From assembly GCA_001824455.1 (NCBI GenBank), contig MHXL01000094.1, forward strand, positions 1 to 7,468: a DNA stretch of 7,468 nucleotides, written 5' to 3'. The position numbers and the translations under genes were made by a program. This DNA is from Desulfuromonadaceae bacterium GWB2_53_15. Its GTDB lineage: Bacteria > Desulfobacterota > Desulfuromonadia > Geobacterales > Pseudopelobacteraceae. This document shows positions 1-5,852 of this stretch, piece after piece. A model generated the notes under the pieces. It was given only the letters and a program-made list of their open reading frames with translations, was not told the DNA's origin and did no database searches. How positions within the stretch are numbered: the stretch's first letter is position 1; every line of letters begins with the position of its first letter.

Positions 1-1
1 G

Positions 2-280
2 GTATTGATCGAATCGTTCCGCGCCGAGGATATTATTGCCCGGATCGGTGGCGATGAATTTGCCATCCTGTTGCCGGGAGTGGACACGGAACAGGTGGAG
101 ACCGCGGTGGAGCGGGTTAGGGAAGCTGTTGCCAAATTGCCCCCCCTGGAAAACGGATTTCTTTTTTCAATCTCACTCGGCCAGGCAACCAGCGAAACCC
201 CCGAAGGCCTGGATGATGCCATCAAGCGGGCGGATCAGGATATGTACAAAAACAAAGCGGCCAACAAGCTGTCACTTTGA
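2..280 (+). CDS. GGDEF-domain protein, C-terminal end (partial)
   Basis: This is the last 92 codons of a gene whose start lies left of the window. The frame is open from base 2 and ends at TGA 278-280. It carries the active-site signature GGDEF inside IARIGGDEFAILLPG. The RxxD motif (RAED) sits five residues before GGDEF, the usual place of the inhibitory I-site of diguanylate cyclases. The C-terminal helix ADQDMYKNKAAN matches the common ADxxMYxxK ending. The family condenses two nucleoside triphosphates into a cyclic dinucleotide: c-di-GMP in most members, cyclic AMP-GMP in the Geobacter Hypr subgroup. The residues that separate these subgroups lie upstream, so the product cannot be told. 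Any sensor domain is also outside the window. dapL starts 57 bases downstream on the same strand. The GGDEF call is very sure; the full architecture is unknown. Confidence 0.95.
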   Translation, partial: VLIESFRAEDIIARIGGDEFAILLPGVDTEQVETAVERVREAVAKLPPLENGFLFSISLGQATSETPEGLDDAIKRADQDMYKNKAANKLSL

Positions 281-327
281 GACTTTTTTAAACTTGGCAG
301 GATTTTGCTGAACCATACTAAAACGCT

Positions 328-332
328 GGAGG
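328..332 (+). promoter_or_regulatory. Ribosome binding site fixing the dapL start
   Basis: GGAGG lies five bases before GTG 338-340. The frame is also open upstream, with a TTG at 305, but that codon has no Shine-Dalgarno sequence. A start at 338 gives a protein beginning [20 protein letters not shown], the N-terminus I remember for Geobacter DapL. Confidence 0.85.
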
Positions 333-337
333 AATTT

Positions 338-1570
338 GTGGCAAAAATCAACGACAACTACCTGAAACTGAAAGCTGGTTACCTGTTCCCCGAGATCGGC
401 CGCCGCGTGCGCGCCTTTGCCGAGGCCAACCCGTCCGCCAAGGTCATCCGACTGGGCATCGGCGATGTCACCCGCCCGCTGGCCCCGGCCGTGCTCAAGG
501 CCTTCCACGATGCCGTAGACGATCTGGGTACCACCGACCAGTTTGCCGGCTACGGCCCGGAGCAGGGCTATGACTGGCTGATCAACGCCATCATCGAGAA
601 ATCCTACAAGCCTCTGGGCGTCAGCCTCTGTACCTCCGAGATGTTCATCTCCGACGGTTCCAAGTGTGATTGCGCCAACATCCTGGACATCTTCGCCCTG
701 GACAACGTGGTAGCCATCGGCGACCCGGTCTATCCGGTTTACAACGACACCAACGTCATGATCGGCCGCACCGGCGAAGCCAATGAAAAAGGCTACTACG
801 AGAACATCGTCTACATGCCCTGCAACGAGGCCAATAACTTCATCCCGGCCTTGCCGACCCAGAAGGTTGACATCATCTATCTCTGCTTCCCCAACAACCC
901 CACCGGCACCGTGGCCAGCAAGGCCGAGCTGAAGAAATGGGTCGATTACGCCAATGCCAACAACGCGGTGATCTTCTTCGACGCCGCCTACGAGGCCTTC
1001 ATCACCAACCCCGACATTCCCCACTCGATCTACGAGATCGAAGGGGCCAAAAAGTGCGCCATCGAGTTCCGCTCCTTCTCCAAGACCGCCGGTTTCACCG
1101 GCGTGCGCTGCGGACTGGTGGTCGTACCGGAAGAGGTCATGGGCACCACTACCACCGGTGAGGAGTACAGCTTCAACAAGCTCTGGCTGCGCCGCACCAC
1201 CACCAAGTTCAACGGCGCCTCCTACCCGGTACAGCGCGCAGCCGCCGCGGTCTACTCCGACGAGGGGTGGAAGCAGACCAAGGAGATCATCGACTATTAC
1301 ATGGAGAATGCCCGCATCATCCGTGAAGGGCTGAAAGAGGCCGGCGTGACCTGCTTCGGCGGCGTGGATGCCCCCTACATCTGGCTCAAGACCCCGGGCA
1401 ACCTGACCAGCTGGGAGTTCTTCGACAAGCTGCTCAACGAATGCAACGTGGTCGGAACGCCCGGCTCCGGATTCGGCCCCAGCGGGGAAGGGTACTTCCG
1501 GTTGTCGGCATTTGGCCACAGGGAAAACGTTATCGAAGCCGTTGGACGGATCAAGAAAAACCTCAAGTAA
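338..1570 (+). CDS. dapL: LL-diaminopimelate aminotransferase
   Basis: A PLP-dependent class I/II aminotransferase of the cytoplasm. It converts tetrahydrodipicolinate directly to LL-diaminopimelate with glutamate as amino donor, bypassing the DapD/DapC/DapE steps towards lysine and meso-diaminopimelate for the cell wall. The protein has 410 residues, the usual DapL length, starting at GTG 338. Family features include the N-terminal [11 protein letters not shown] block, [38 protein letters not shown], the PNNPTGT segment, [10 protein letters not shown], and the Schiff-base lysine in [16 protein letters not shown] (K249). The C-terminus has [20 protein letters not shown] with the carboxylate-binding arginine. 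No defect is visible. The gene sits between a GGDEF gene and a toxin-antitoxin pair and ends at a strong terminator, so it is probably expressed alone or with the GGDEF gene. I did not find a convincing promoter of its own. Confidence 0.97.
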   Translation: MAKINDNYLKLKAGYLFPEIGRRVRAFAEANPSAKVIRLGIGDVTRPLAPAVLKAFHDAVDDLGTTDQFAGYGPEQGYDWLINAIIEKSYKPLGVSLCTSEMFISDGSKCDCANILDIFALDNVVAIGDPVYPVYNDTNVMIGRTGEANEKGYYENIVYMPCNEANNFIPALPTQKVDIIYLCFPNNPTGTVASKAELKKWVDYANANNAVIFFDAAYEAFITNPDIPHSIYEIEGAKKCAIEFRSFSKTAGFTGVRCGLVVVPEEVMGTTTTGEEYSFNKLWLRRTTTKFNGASYPVQRAAAAVYSDEGWKQTKEIIDYYMENARIIREGLKEAGVTCFGGVDAPYIWLKTPGNLTSWEFFDKLLNECNVVGTPGSGFGPSGEGYFRLSAFGHRENVIEAVGRIKKNLK

Positions 1571-1576
1571 GTAGTT

Positions 1577-1612
1577 GAAAAGGGTGCCCATTGCGGCGCC
1601 CTTTTCTGTTTT
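1577..1612 (+). terminator. Intrinsic terminator of dapL
   Basis: A 12-base-pair stem pairs GAAAAGGGTGCC (1577-1588) with GGCGCCCTTTTC (1595-1606). It contains one G-U pair and a six-base loop, and TGTTTTC follows. It starts seven bases after the dapL stop. The A-rich 5' arm may let it work on the other strand too, but no gene faces it from that side. Confidence 0.88.
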
Positions 1613-1618
1613 CGGTGA

Positions 1619-1647
1619 TTGACGGCAAGTTACATCTGATGTAAGAT
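1619..1647 (+). promoter_or_regulatory. Promoter of the toxin-antitoxin operon
   Basis: TTGACG (1619-1624) is a five-of-six match to the -35 consensus. A 17-base spacer separates it from TAAGAT (1642-1647), a four-of-six match to the -10 consensus. The start codon of the antitoxin at 1669 leaves a short leader. The -10 box overlaps a palindrome, as expected for an autorepressed toxin-antitoxin operon. Confidence 0.65.
1630..1644. promoter_or_regulatory. Palindromic operator overlapping the -10 box
   Basis: TTACATCTGATGTAA is a perfect inverted repeat of two seven-base arms around one central base. It covers the end of the promoter spacer and the first three bases of the -10 box. Ribbon-helix-helix antitoxins normally bind such sites as dimers, alone or with toxin, and repress their own operon. 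The site fits that role for the downstream antitoxin; binding itself is inferred. Confidence 0.6.
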
Positions 1648-1668
1648 TTTTGCTGAGGTGAGCTCATC

Positions 1669-1917
1669 ATGGAAGCGATCAAACATAGAACTCAGATTTC
1701 CCTCGACGATTGGCAGTATCAAGTGCTGCTTGACCTGTCGCGCAAAACGAAGAAAAGCCTTTCCGCGCTGATCCGCGAGATGATTACTGAAAAGTTGGCC
1801 CCTAAGCCGGGGGTAGCGGAAAATGATCCGATCTACTCCATTGTCGGTATTGGCGGTAGCGGGTTGAAACATACGGCCCGCGATCACGATGCCATACTGT
1901 ACGGAAAGAAACCGTGA
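1669..1917 (+). CDS. Ribbon-helix-helix antitoxin of a VapBC-type pair
   Basis: An 82-residue protein starting at ATG 1669, with GAGGTGA (1655-1661) seven bases upstream. Residues 6-13 (HRTQISLD) fit the DNA-binding beta strand of the ribbon-helix-helix fold. The next segment, about 14-43, fits its two helices, with the turn near KTKKSLSALIREMI. The tail, about residues 44-82, is probably the disordered part that wraps around and blocks the toxin. Its TGA stop overlaps the GTG start of the PIN toxin in the four bases GTGA (1914-1917), so the pair is translationally coupled with antitoxin first. The palindrome over its promoter suggests autorepression. The fold and context make the antitoxin call firm; whether to name it VapB or a CopG-type protein is a matter of convention. 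Confidence 0.85.
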   Translation: MEAIKHRTQISLDDWQYQVLLDLSRKTKKSLSALIREMITEKLAPKPGVAENDPIYSIVGIGGSGLKHTARDHDAILYGKKP

Positions 1918-2327
1918 ACGGCGTTTTTGTCGATACCGGCGCCTGGTATGCTCTGGTAGACAGCGATGACGCTGAACATACGGCTGCGGCAGCGTTCCTG
2001 GCCGCCAATACGATACCGCTCATTACCACCAACTTCGTATTTTCGGAAACAATCACCCTTATTCGCTATCGAATCGGGCATGAGGCGGCGTGTAGTTTCG
2101 GACAAAAGTTGAAGGAAAGCAGTTTTGTCAGGGTGGTAACGGTTACGATCGCTGATGAAGAGCGGGCCTGGGAGATTTTCTGCAAATACCGGGACCAGGA
2201 TTTCAGCTTCGTGGATTGTACCAGCTTTGCTGTGATAGAGCGGATTAAACTTTCCACGGCCTTTGCCTTTGACCGGCATTTTTCAGTGATGAAGTTTGCT
2301 GTCGTACCGGGTAAAGATGTTAAATGA
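1914..2327 (+). CDS. vapC: PIN-domain ribonuclease toxin (VapC family)
   Basis: A 137-residue PIN-domain protein starting at GTG 1914 inside the antitoxin stop. The four acidic residues that hold the catalytic metals are all visible: D7 in FVDTGAWYAL, E45 in FVFSETITLI, D101 in DQDFSFVDCTSF, and D120 in AFAFDRHF. VapC toxins cut RNA, often tRNA or rRNA, and stop growth when the antitoxin is degraded; the target here is unknown. The length is normal and no frameshift is seen, so the toxin looks active. It has the gene order and four-base overlap typical of such operons. Toxin-antitoxin pairs often move horizontally, and this one lies beside an 80-base repeat that recurs in the window. Confidence 0.92.
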   Translation: MNGVFVDTGAWYALVDSDDAEHTAAAAFLAANTIPLITTNFVFSETITLIRYRIGHEAACSFGQKLKESSFVRVVTVTIADEERAWEIFCKYRDQDFSFVDCTSFAVIERIKLSTAFAFDRHFSVMKFAVVPGKDVK

Positions 2328-2332
2328 GCTGT

Positions 2333-2358
2333 CTCTGGAATTCCAGAGCTTTCATTTT
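2333..2358 (+). terminator. Possible terminator after vapC (perfect palindrome)
   Basis: CTCTGGAATTCCAGAG (2333-2348) is a perfect 16-base palindrome starting five bases after the vapC stop. As RNA it can form a six-base-pair stem with an AATT loop, followed by the T-rich CTTTCATTTT. The stem is short and the T tract interrupted, so it may be a weak terminator or a protein-binding site. Confidence 0.5.
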
Positions 2359-2363
2359 AATAC

Positions 2364-2443
2364 AGTTTACTTGATTCAGAAAGACCGTAGATCGGCCGCC
2401 TTTGCTGTTTCGGCATTCAGATAGCCGGCTCACTAACCTGTTT
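2364..2443 (+). repeat. 80-base direct repeat, copy 1
   Basis: These 80 bases recur at 6206-6285 in the same orientation with one difference, G2373 here against A6215 there. This copy lies in the gap between two converging genes and ends inside the TAA stop of the small membrane protein gene (2442-2444). It contains no complete gene. I cannot assign it to a known element. Possibilities are a small non-autonomous mobile element, the conserved end of a larger one, or a repeated 3'-end RNA. Confidence 0.9.
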
Positions 2444-2642
2444 ACCCCCTTAGCCTGCCGATGACGATTGCCAGAATCGGTACGGTTGTAGCAACTCCAA
2501 CCAGAAAAAGGGTCCAACCGGCCGCTTTCTTCTGTTCCCTGTCCAGACGGTCACCTAAAATCAGGGCAGCCCCCGCACCGAGTGCCGCCCGGGTGCCGGC
2601 AATGAATGCTAGTTCCGGCAAGGATAGATATGTCTTTTTCAT
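2442..2642 (-). CDS. Small two-helix membrane protein of unknown function
   Basis: A 66-residue protein starting at ATG 2642. AAAGGAGA lies six bases upstream, a good ribosome binding site. Two hydrophobic segments are visible: a glycine- and alanine-rich helix at about residues 11-30 and a second at about 42-62. They are joined by a charged loop, DRLDREQKKAAG, which with the positive C-terminus (GRLRG) suggests a helical hairpin in the inner membrane. I do not recognise a named family and assign no function. It points the same way as the L,D-transpeptidase operon upstream but has a separate candidate promoter near 2834-2839, about 190 bases before its start. Its stop codon overlaps the edge of the 80-base repeat. 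The good ribosome binding site and clear membrane pattern make it likely real. Confidence 0.75.
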   Translation of the reverse strand: MKKTYLSLPELAFIAGTRAALGAGAALILGDRLDREQKKAAGWTLFLVGVATTVPILAIVIGRLRG

Positions 2643-2822
2643 CTGCGGTCTCCTTTTACATTGCCGGCAGAGCGGGTTATCGCCGGGACAATACGGTAGT
2701 CGCTCCGGAATTCCAGGTTATGCATGTCGGCGCTCGCAATCACCCGTAGCGTAGGCAACTCGGCAGCAGCATCTTCTGCGCTGAAGACGTTGAGGTTCCT
2801 TCCTCCTGATGCGCGTTGATAC

Positions 2823-2866
2823 CTTACATAGTTATTATACACGGTATTGGATCACTTACGTAGTTA
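2823..2866 (-). repeat. Pair of 12-base direct repeats bracketing a -10 box
   Basis: On the minus strand TAACTACGTAAG (2855-2866) and TAACTATGTAAG (2823-2834) differ at one base and start 32 bases apart, close to three helical turns. They bracket the TATAAT at 2834-2839, sharing one base with it. This spacing suits two dimers of one regulator bound to the same face of the DNA. The regulator is unknown. Confidence 0.5.
2834..2839 (-). promoter_or_regulatory. Candidate -10 box for the small membrane-protein gene
   Basis: On the minus strand this is a perfect TATAAT. No good -35 box lies 16-18 bases upstream, so an activator may be needed. Transcription from here would give a leader of about 185 bases before ATG 2642. 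Near-identical 12-base repeats sit on either side. Confidence 0.45.
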
Positions 2867-2969
2867 GGTCTTCGAAATACAGGACACATACCTACCATGT
2901 GGCGGCCTTTGTTGTTTGTGCTCCCCATCCTCCTGCCGCTGTTGAAACCGGCGTGGCGTGATGGCCCTG

Positions 2970-3905
2970 CTACGGCCGTATCTCGACAACCGTCCCGCTG
3001 GGCGCCACTCTTGCGATTTCCTCTATTTCTTCATCGCTCACGGCAATGCACCCTTTGGTCCAGTCCACTTCGGCATGGGCATCACCGACCCAAGAAAAGC
3101 CATTCTTGATGCCGTGGATCATGATATCCCCACCCGGAGCAACCCCCAGTTCCCGTGCCCTTTTCTTGTCTTTCTCGTTGGGATAGGAGATGTGCAGCGA
3201 CAGGTGATAGCCGCTGTTCTTGTTGCGGGCATCGATGACGTAGATTCCCTCCGGGGTCTTGTTGTCCCCCTGCCGTTCCTTCGGCCCGACCGGGTTGCCC
3301 CCCAGGGCGATCCGGTAGGTCTTGAGCGCCTCACCTTTGGCCAGCAGCGTAAGCCGCCGCTCGTTCTTTTCGATCAGGATCCGGTCAACCGGTCCGTTCC
3401 GGGTGGCCACGACAAACACCTTCTGGTCCAGGGCCCTGTTTTTTTCCTGCAATGCGGCAATCTCCCCCTCCTTGCCGGCCAGTTCGCGGCGGAGCATGTC
3501 GATGTGCGTCTGCTGGGCAACAATGGCCTGGTCCTTGAGGATGACATTGGTGATGTTGAAGACCATGGTCTCGCTGTTCTGCCGGTAAGGACTTTCCGGG
3601 TAGTCCCGGATAAGCTGCCGGAAGCAGTCCAGGGCCTGCTGGTAATCCTTCTGCCCATTCTTCGGATGGGCAAGGACGACCCCCTTTTCAAACAACACCC
3701 GGTCCCGCAGCTCGGGGAACTTGGCTCCGATCTGCTCGTATTTTTCCAGGGAGGCGCTGTAGCTCCCCTTGCTGAAGAGGTCATTCGCTTCCGTGAAGGG
3801 GGCACGGTCCTGGAAGTGGCTGCAGCCGCCGAGGAGCAGCAGCGCCACGGCGCTTCGGAAGATCCGGGCAAGGTGCCTGCCCATAGTGCGTTGTTTCTCT
3901 GCCAT
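2970..3905 (-). CDS. L,D-transpeptidase lipoprotein with TPR-like and coiled-coil regions
   Basis: A 311-residue protein read from ATG 3905, chosen because GAGGGGAG lies just upstream; ATG 3884 is an alternative with a weaker site. Residues 1-28 form a lipoprotein signal with lipobox LGGC (C28), so it should be anchored in the outer membrane facing the periplasm. Residues about 35-105 look like TPR repeats (EANDLFSKGSYSASLEKYEQ, QQALDCFRQLIRDYPESP). About 125-165 is a probable coiled coil. Residues about 174-309 are a YkuD domain with H264-G265 (IMIHGIKN) and catalytic C286 in DWTKGCIAV. YkuD enzymes form 3-3 peptidoglycan crosslinks or attach Lpp-type proteins to diaminopimelate; which of these applies cannot be read from sequence. 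It is the last gene after the first transpeptidase and lpp, with a 152-base gap that holds a large inverted repeat. The TPR and coiled-coil parts may bind a partner. Confidence 0.88.
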   Translation of the reverse strand: MAEKQRTMGRHLARIFRSAVALLLLGGCSHFQDRAPFTEANDLFSKGSYSASLEKYEQIGAKFPELRDRVLFEKGVVLAHPKNGQKDYQQALDCFRQLIRDYPESPYRQNSETMVFNITNVILKDQAIVAQQTHIDMLRRELAGKEGEIAALQEKNRALDQKVFVVATRNGPVDRILIEKNERRLTLLAKGEALKTYRIALGGNPVGPKERQGDNKTPEGIYVIDARNKNSGYHLSLHISYPNEKDKKRARELGVAPGGDIMIHGIKNGFSWVGDAHAEVDWTKGCIAVSDEEIEEIARVAPSGTVVEIRP

Positions 3906-3992
3906 GTCTCCCCTCGGCTCTGCCGCTGAATGATGTTCAACCTGTAACCAGAGTGCCGGCATGGCGGCGTGCGGATGAGCGGACGCCCCCGG

Positions 3993-4041
3993 CTGGCCGG
4001 GAAGCGGCCCGAGCTATGAGCCTCTGCCACTTCCCGGCCAG
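3993..4041 (-). repeat. 12-base-pair inverted repeat between lpp and the next gene
   Basis: CTGGCCGGGAAG (3993-4004) and CTTCCCGGCCAG (4030-4041) are perfectly complementary and enclose 25 bases. Transcribed with the operon it forms a strong GC-rich hairpin starting about 17 bases after the lpp stop. No T tract follows on the minus strand, so it is not a standard terminator. It could protect the 3' end of lpp mRNA from exonucleases or reduce transcription into the downstream transpeptidase gene, allowing far more Lpp than enzyme. Confidence 0.7.
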
Positions 4042-4057
4042 GACACCCTGCCGCCTG

Positions 4058-4360
4058 TTATTTCCGCATCGATTTCTGGAATGCGGCGTCAGCCCGCTGC
4101 ATCTTTTCATTGGCGAGCTGTTCCCGTTCCTGGGCCGCTTTTTCGGCCTGCTCGGCGCGGCTGGTGGCATCCGCCGCCTTCTGTTTGGCCTCATCAGCTG
4201 CGGTCTTGGCAACCTGGGCGTTCTGCAGTGCCTGCTCGACTTTGGCATCGAGCAGTTTTTGATCGGCCTCCACTTTTTCCATCTGCCTGGATGTGGCACA
4301 ACCGGTCAAGGTCATTGCCAGTACAGCCGCCATTGCTATTACCATTGTACGTATCTTCAT
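4058..4360 (-). CDS. lpp: Braun-type murein lipoprotein (Lpp-like, alanine zipper)
   Basis: A 100-residue lipoprotein starting at ATG 4360, with AAAGGAGG (4369-4376) eight bases upstream, one of the strongest ribosome binding sites in the window. Residues 1-20 are a signal peptide and LTGC (18-21) is the lipobox, giving a mature protein of 80 residues from C21. E. coli Lpp is 58, so this helix is longer. The mature part is almost all Ala, Gln, Glu and Lys in heptad-like order (VEQALQNAQVAKTAADEAKQ), as in the alanine-zipper Lpp/OprI family. It ends SMRK. In E. coli Lpp the terminal lysine is joined to meso-diaminopimelate in peptidoglycan, tying the outer membrane to the wall, and the C-terminal Arg-Lys here matches that ending. 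It sits between two L,D-transpeptidases, the enzyme class that makes this bond. Attachment is inferred from family and context. Confidence 0.85.
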   Translation of the reverse strand: MKIRTMVIAMAAVLAMTLTGCATSRQMEKVEADQKLLDAKVEQALQNAQVAKTAADEAKQKAADATSRAEQAEKAAQEREQLANEKMQRADAAFQKSMRK

Positions 4361-4387
4361 GTGTGATGCCTCCTTTGTGTCTGGTGA

Positions 4388-4399
4388 GCCCCGAAGGGC
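4388..4399 (-). other. UUCG tetraloop hairpin in the lpp leader
   Basis: On the minus strand GCCC-TTCG-GGGC forms a four-base-pair stem closed by a C(UUCG)G tetraloop, an unusually stable RNA loop. It lies about 12 bases upstream of the lpp ribosome binding site, between the transpeptidase stop and lpp. It may stabilise a processed lpp transcript or keep its translation start open. Confidence 0.4.
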
Positions 4400-4446
4400 A
4401 AAGTACTTACTTCCCGCGTTGTTCGCTGCCTCCTTTCCCTCGTTAG

Positions 4447-5772
4447 TCAGTGCCGCGCCGCGGTCTCCCGGGCGGGCTCGATCACGATGCCGTCTATCTC
4501 CAGATCCACTTTCAGCCGCCGGGCCGCTTCCCTGGCCTCACCGGCATCATTGAAAGGCCCGGCGAGGACCCGGTAGCCGTTGCTCTTCGGCAGCACCCTG
4601 GCCGGGATCTGCGGCCCCTGGTGGTTGATGATCGCGGCCAGCCGCCGGGCGTCGATCTCCTCGCGCGTTTCGCCGGCCAGGACATGCCACGCCCCCGGCC
4701 TCAGTTCCGGCTGTTCCGGGCTGCCGTACAGCTTGTCCGGGTGGCCGACCTCCAGGGGGGGAACCGACGCCAGCTCCAGTCCCGGGGCCAGGGCGAGGAT
4801 GGGTACGGGAATCCCCCGGGCCTCGGCCTGGACCTGCTTCACTTTTTTCCAGTCCAGCGGGCGCCCCGCCTTCTTCTCCAGCGTTCTCAGCCTTGCATCG
4901 ACCTTCTCCTGCTCCAGGGCGCCGCTGGACGGATTCTCCAGTGGGGTGTGGGCTTCCAGGTACAGTATCCCGTCGCGCTGGCCGAGGAGATACGGCTGGT
5001 TGACGATCTGCACCGGCGTCTCCGTCGGGGTATTGTTGAACAGCACCTTCACGTTTTCCGGGTAAAGCCTCAGGCAGCCGTTGGACGCCTTGAGCCCGAT
5101 GCTGGCCGGTTTGTTGGTGCCATGGATCAGATATCCCGTCTTGCTCAGGTACAGGGCGTAGTCTCCCAGGGGATTCAGGGGGCCGGGCAAAATCTTCGCG
5201 GGAAGGGGATCCCCTTTCCGGCGATGGTCCTCGGCGATTGATGCGGGCACGTGCCAGGTGGGCCGGGCCGCCTTGCGCGCCACATGCATCGAGCCGGTGG
5301 GGGTGGGGCGTTCCCGGGTCCCGATACCGACCGGATAGGTGGACACCGCCTGCACAGCGCCATCCCCCTTGAACTGAAAGAGCCGCATGGTGGCCAGGTT
5401 GATCACAATCCCTTTGCGCGGCACGTCCGGGAGGATGAAGCAGAGCGGCAATATGAGCTGCTTTCCGGCTTCGGGCACCCATACGTCCAGGCCGGGGTTG
5501 GCGGCGCTGAGCGCATTGATCCCAAGGCCGAAGTGCCGGGCGATGTCCGGCAGGGTATCCCTTTCTTCGAGCCGCAGGGTTGCCAGCCGGCCGATCACGT
5601 CGTTGCCCTTTTCCGTTGGAAAGTGGTGCCGCTCCACCTCAGCCTCCGGATGGCCCGGGGAGAGCCAGGCGCTTTTCATCGAGGCGCAGCCGTTAAGCAT
5701 CAGGACTAGCAGGGCCAGGGCCAGGAGACGGACTCGTGCGGCAGCAGGTGACAGGGTGTGGGTGCGGTGCAT
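4447..5772 (-). CDS. L,D-transpeptidase lipoprotein, LysM-YkuD-SPOR
   Basis: A 441-residue protein from ATG 5772. The frame is open further upstream, but that part lies in the riboswitch terminator and the true N-terminus is the signal peptide. Residues 1-29 form a lipoprotein signal ending LNGC (C29). About 64-109 is LysM-like (peptidoglycan binding), TLRLEERDTLPDIARHFGLG. About 121-257 is the YkuD catalytic domain with H217-G218 (YLIHGTNKP) and catalytic C233 in SNGCLRLYPENV. About 360-433 resembles a SPOR domain (GYRVLAGPFNDAGEAREAAR), which binds denuded glycan at division sites. The HGT plus SNGCLR pattern resembles the ErfK/YbiS/YcfS group that attaches Lpp to diaminopimelate. lpp lies 86 bases downstream. 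Two tandem riboswitches precede the gene, the nearer terminator ending 35 bases before the start. The ribosome binding site is poor (AAAGG about 14 bases away). Confidence 0.92.
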   Translation of the reverse strand: MHRTHTLSPAAARVRLLALALLVLMLNGCASMKSAWLSPGHPEAEVERHHFPTEKGNDVIGRLATLRLEERDTLPDIARHFGLGINALSAANPGLDVWVPEAGKQLILPLCFILPDVPRKGIVINLATMRLFQFKGDGAVQAVSTYPVGIGTRERPTPTGSMHVARKAARPTWHVPASIAEDHRRKGDPLPAKILPGPLNPLGDYALYLSKTGYLIHGTNKPASIGLKASNGCLRLYPENVKVLFNNTPTETPVQIVNQPYLLGQRDGILYLEAHTPLENPSSGALEQEKVDARLRTLEKKAGRPLDWKKVKQVQAEARGIPVPILALAPGLELASVPPLEVGHPDKLYGSPEQPELRPGAWHVLAGETREEIDARRLAAIINHQGPQIPARVLPKSNGYRVLAGPFNDAGEAREAARRLKVDLEIDGIVIEPARETAARH

Positions 5773-5807
5773 TGTCTGGTGCTCTGCCTTTCTTGACGCG
5801 GAAAATG

Positions 5808-5852
5808 AAAAAGCCGGGGCCTGATATCGTGTGATATTTCGGCAACCCGGCT
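5808..5852 (-). terminator. Riboswitch terminator, proximal copy
   Basis: On the minus strand AGCCGGG (5846-5852) pairs with CCCGGCT (5812-5818). An inner hairpin ATATC-ACAC-GATAT (5824-5837) sits within the loop, and five T residues follow. The first arm is also the 3' conserved part of the aptamer, so terminator and folded aptamer exclude each other. It ends 35 bases before the transpeptidase start. Confidence 0.8.

Larger units (their letters stand above)
2643..2969 (-). other. Gene-free gap with long leader of the membrane-protein gene
   Basis: This 327-base stretch lies between the second L,D-transpeptidase gene and the small membrane-protein gene. I see no convincing gene in it. It holds a TATAAT element with flanking direct repeats near 2823-2866, then a leader of roughly 185 bases. 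The leader contains an orphan AGGAGGAAGG near 2797-2806 with no start codon at a usable distance. No clear terminator was found after the transpeptidase stop at 2970. Confidence 0.6.

Noticed and set aside
294..321. Possible dapL promoter TTGGCA-16-TACTAA
   Set aside because: Transcription would begin at the ribosome binding site, leaving an almost absent leader, and the -10 match is poor.
272..1591. A 439-codon open frame on the minus strand across dapL
   Set aside because: It mirrors dapL, a certain gene on the plus strand, and arises from its GC-rich third positions. Its residues match no family.
2364..2443. Integron attC site
   Set aside because: The ends lack complementary RYYYAAC and GTRRRRY boxes, and no integrase or cassette row is present.
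2639..2842. A 67-codon minus-strand ORF whose stop overlaps the membrane-protein start
   Set aside because: Its GTG start coincides with the TATAAT box, so the transcript would begin inside it. It has no ribosome binding site and no recognisable motif.
2958..3929. A 323-codon plus-strand open frame
   Set aside because: It is antisense to the TPR-YkuD transpeptidase gene, which has a lipobox and catalytic motifs.
4361..4446. A small gene using the AAAGGAGG near 4431-4438
   Set aside because: No start codon lies at a usable distance; the first TTG is too far downstream and runs into the lpp start.
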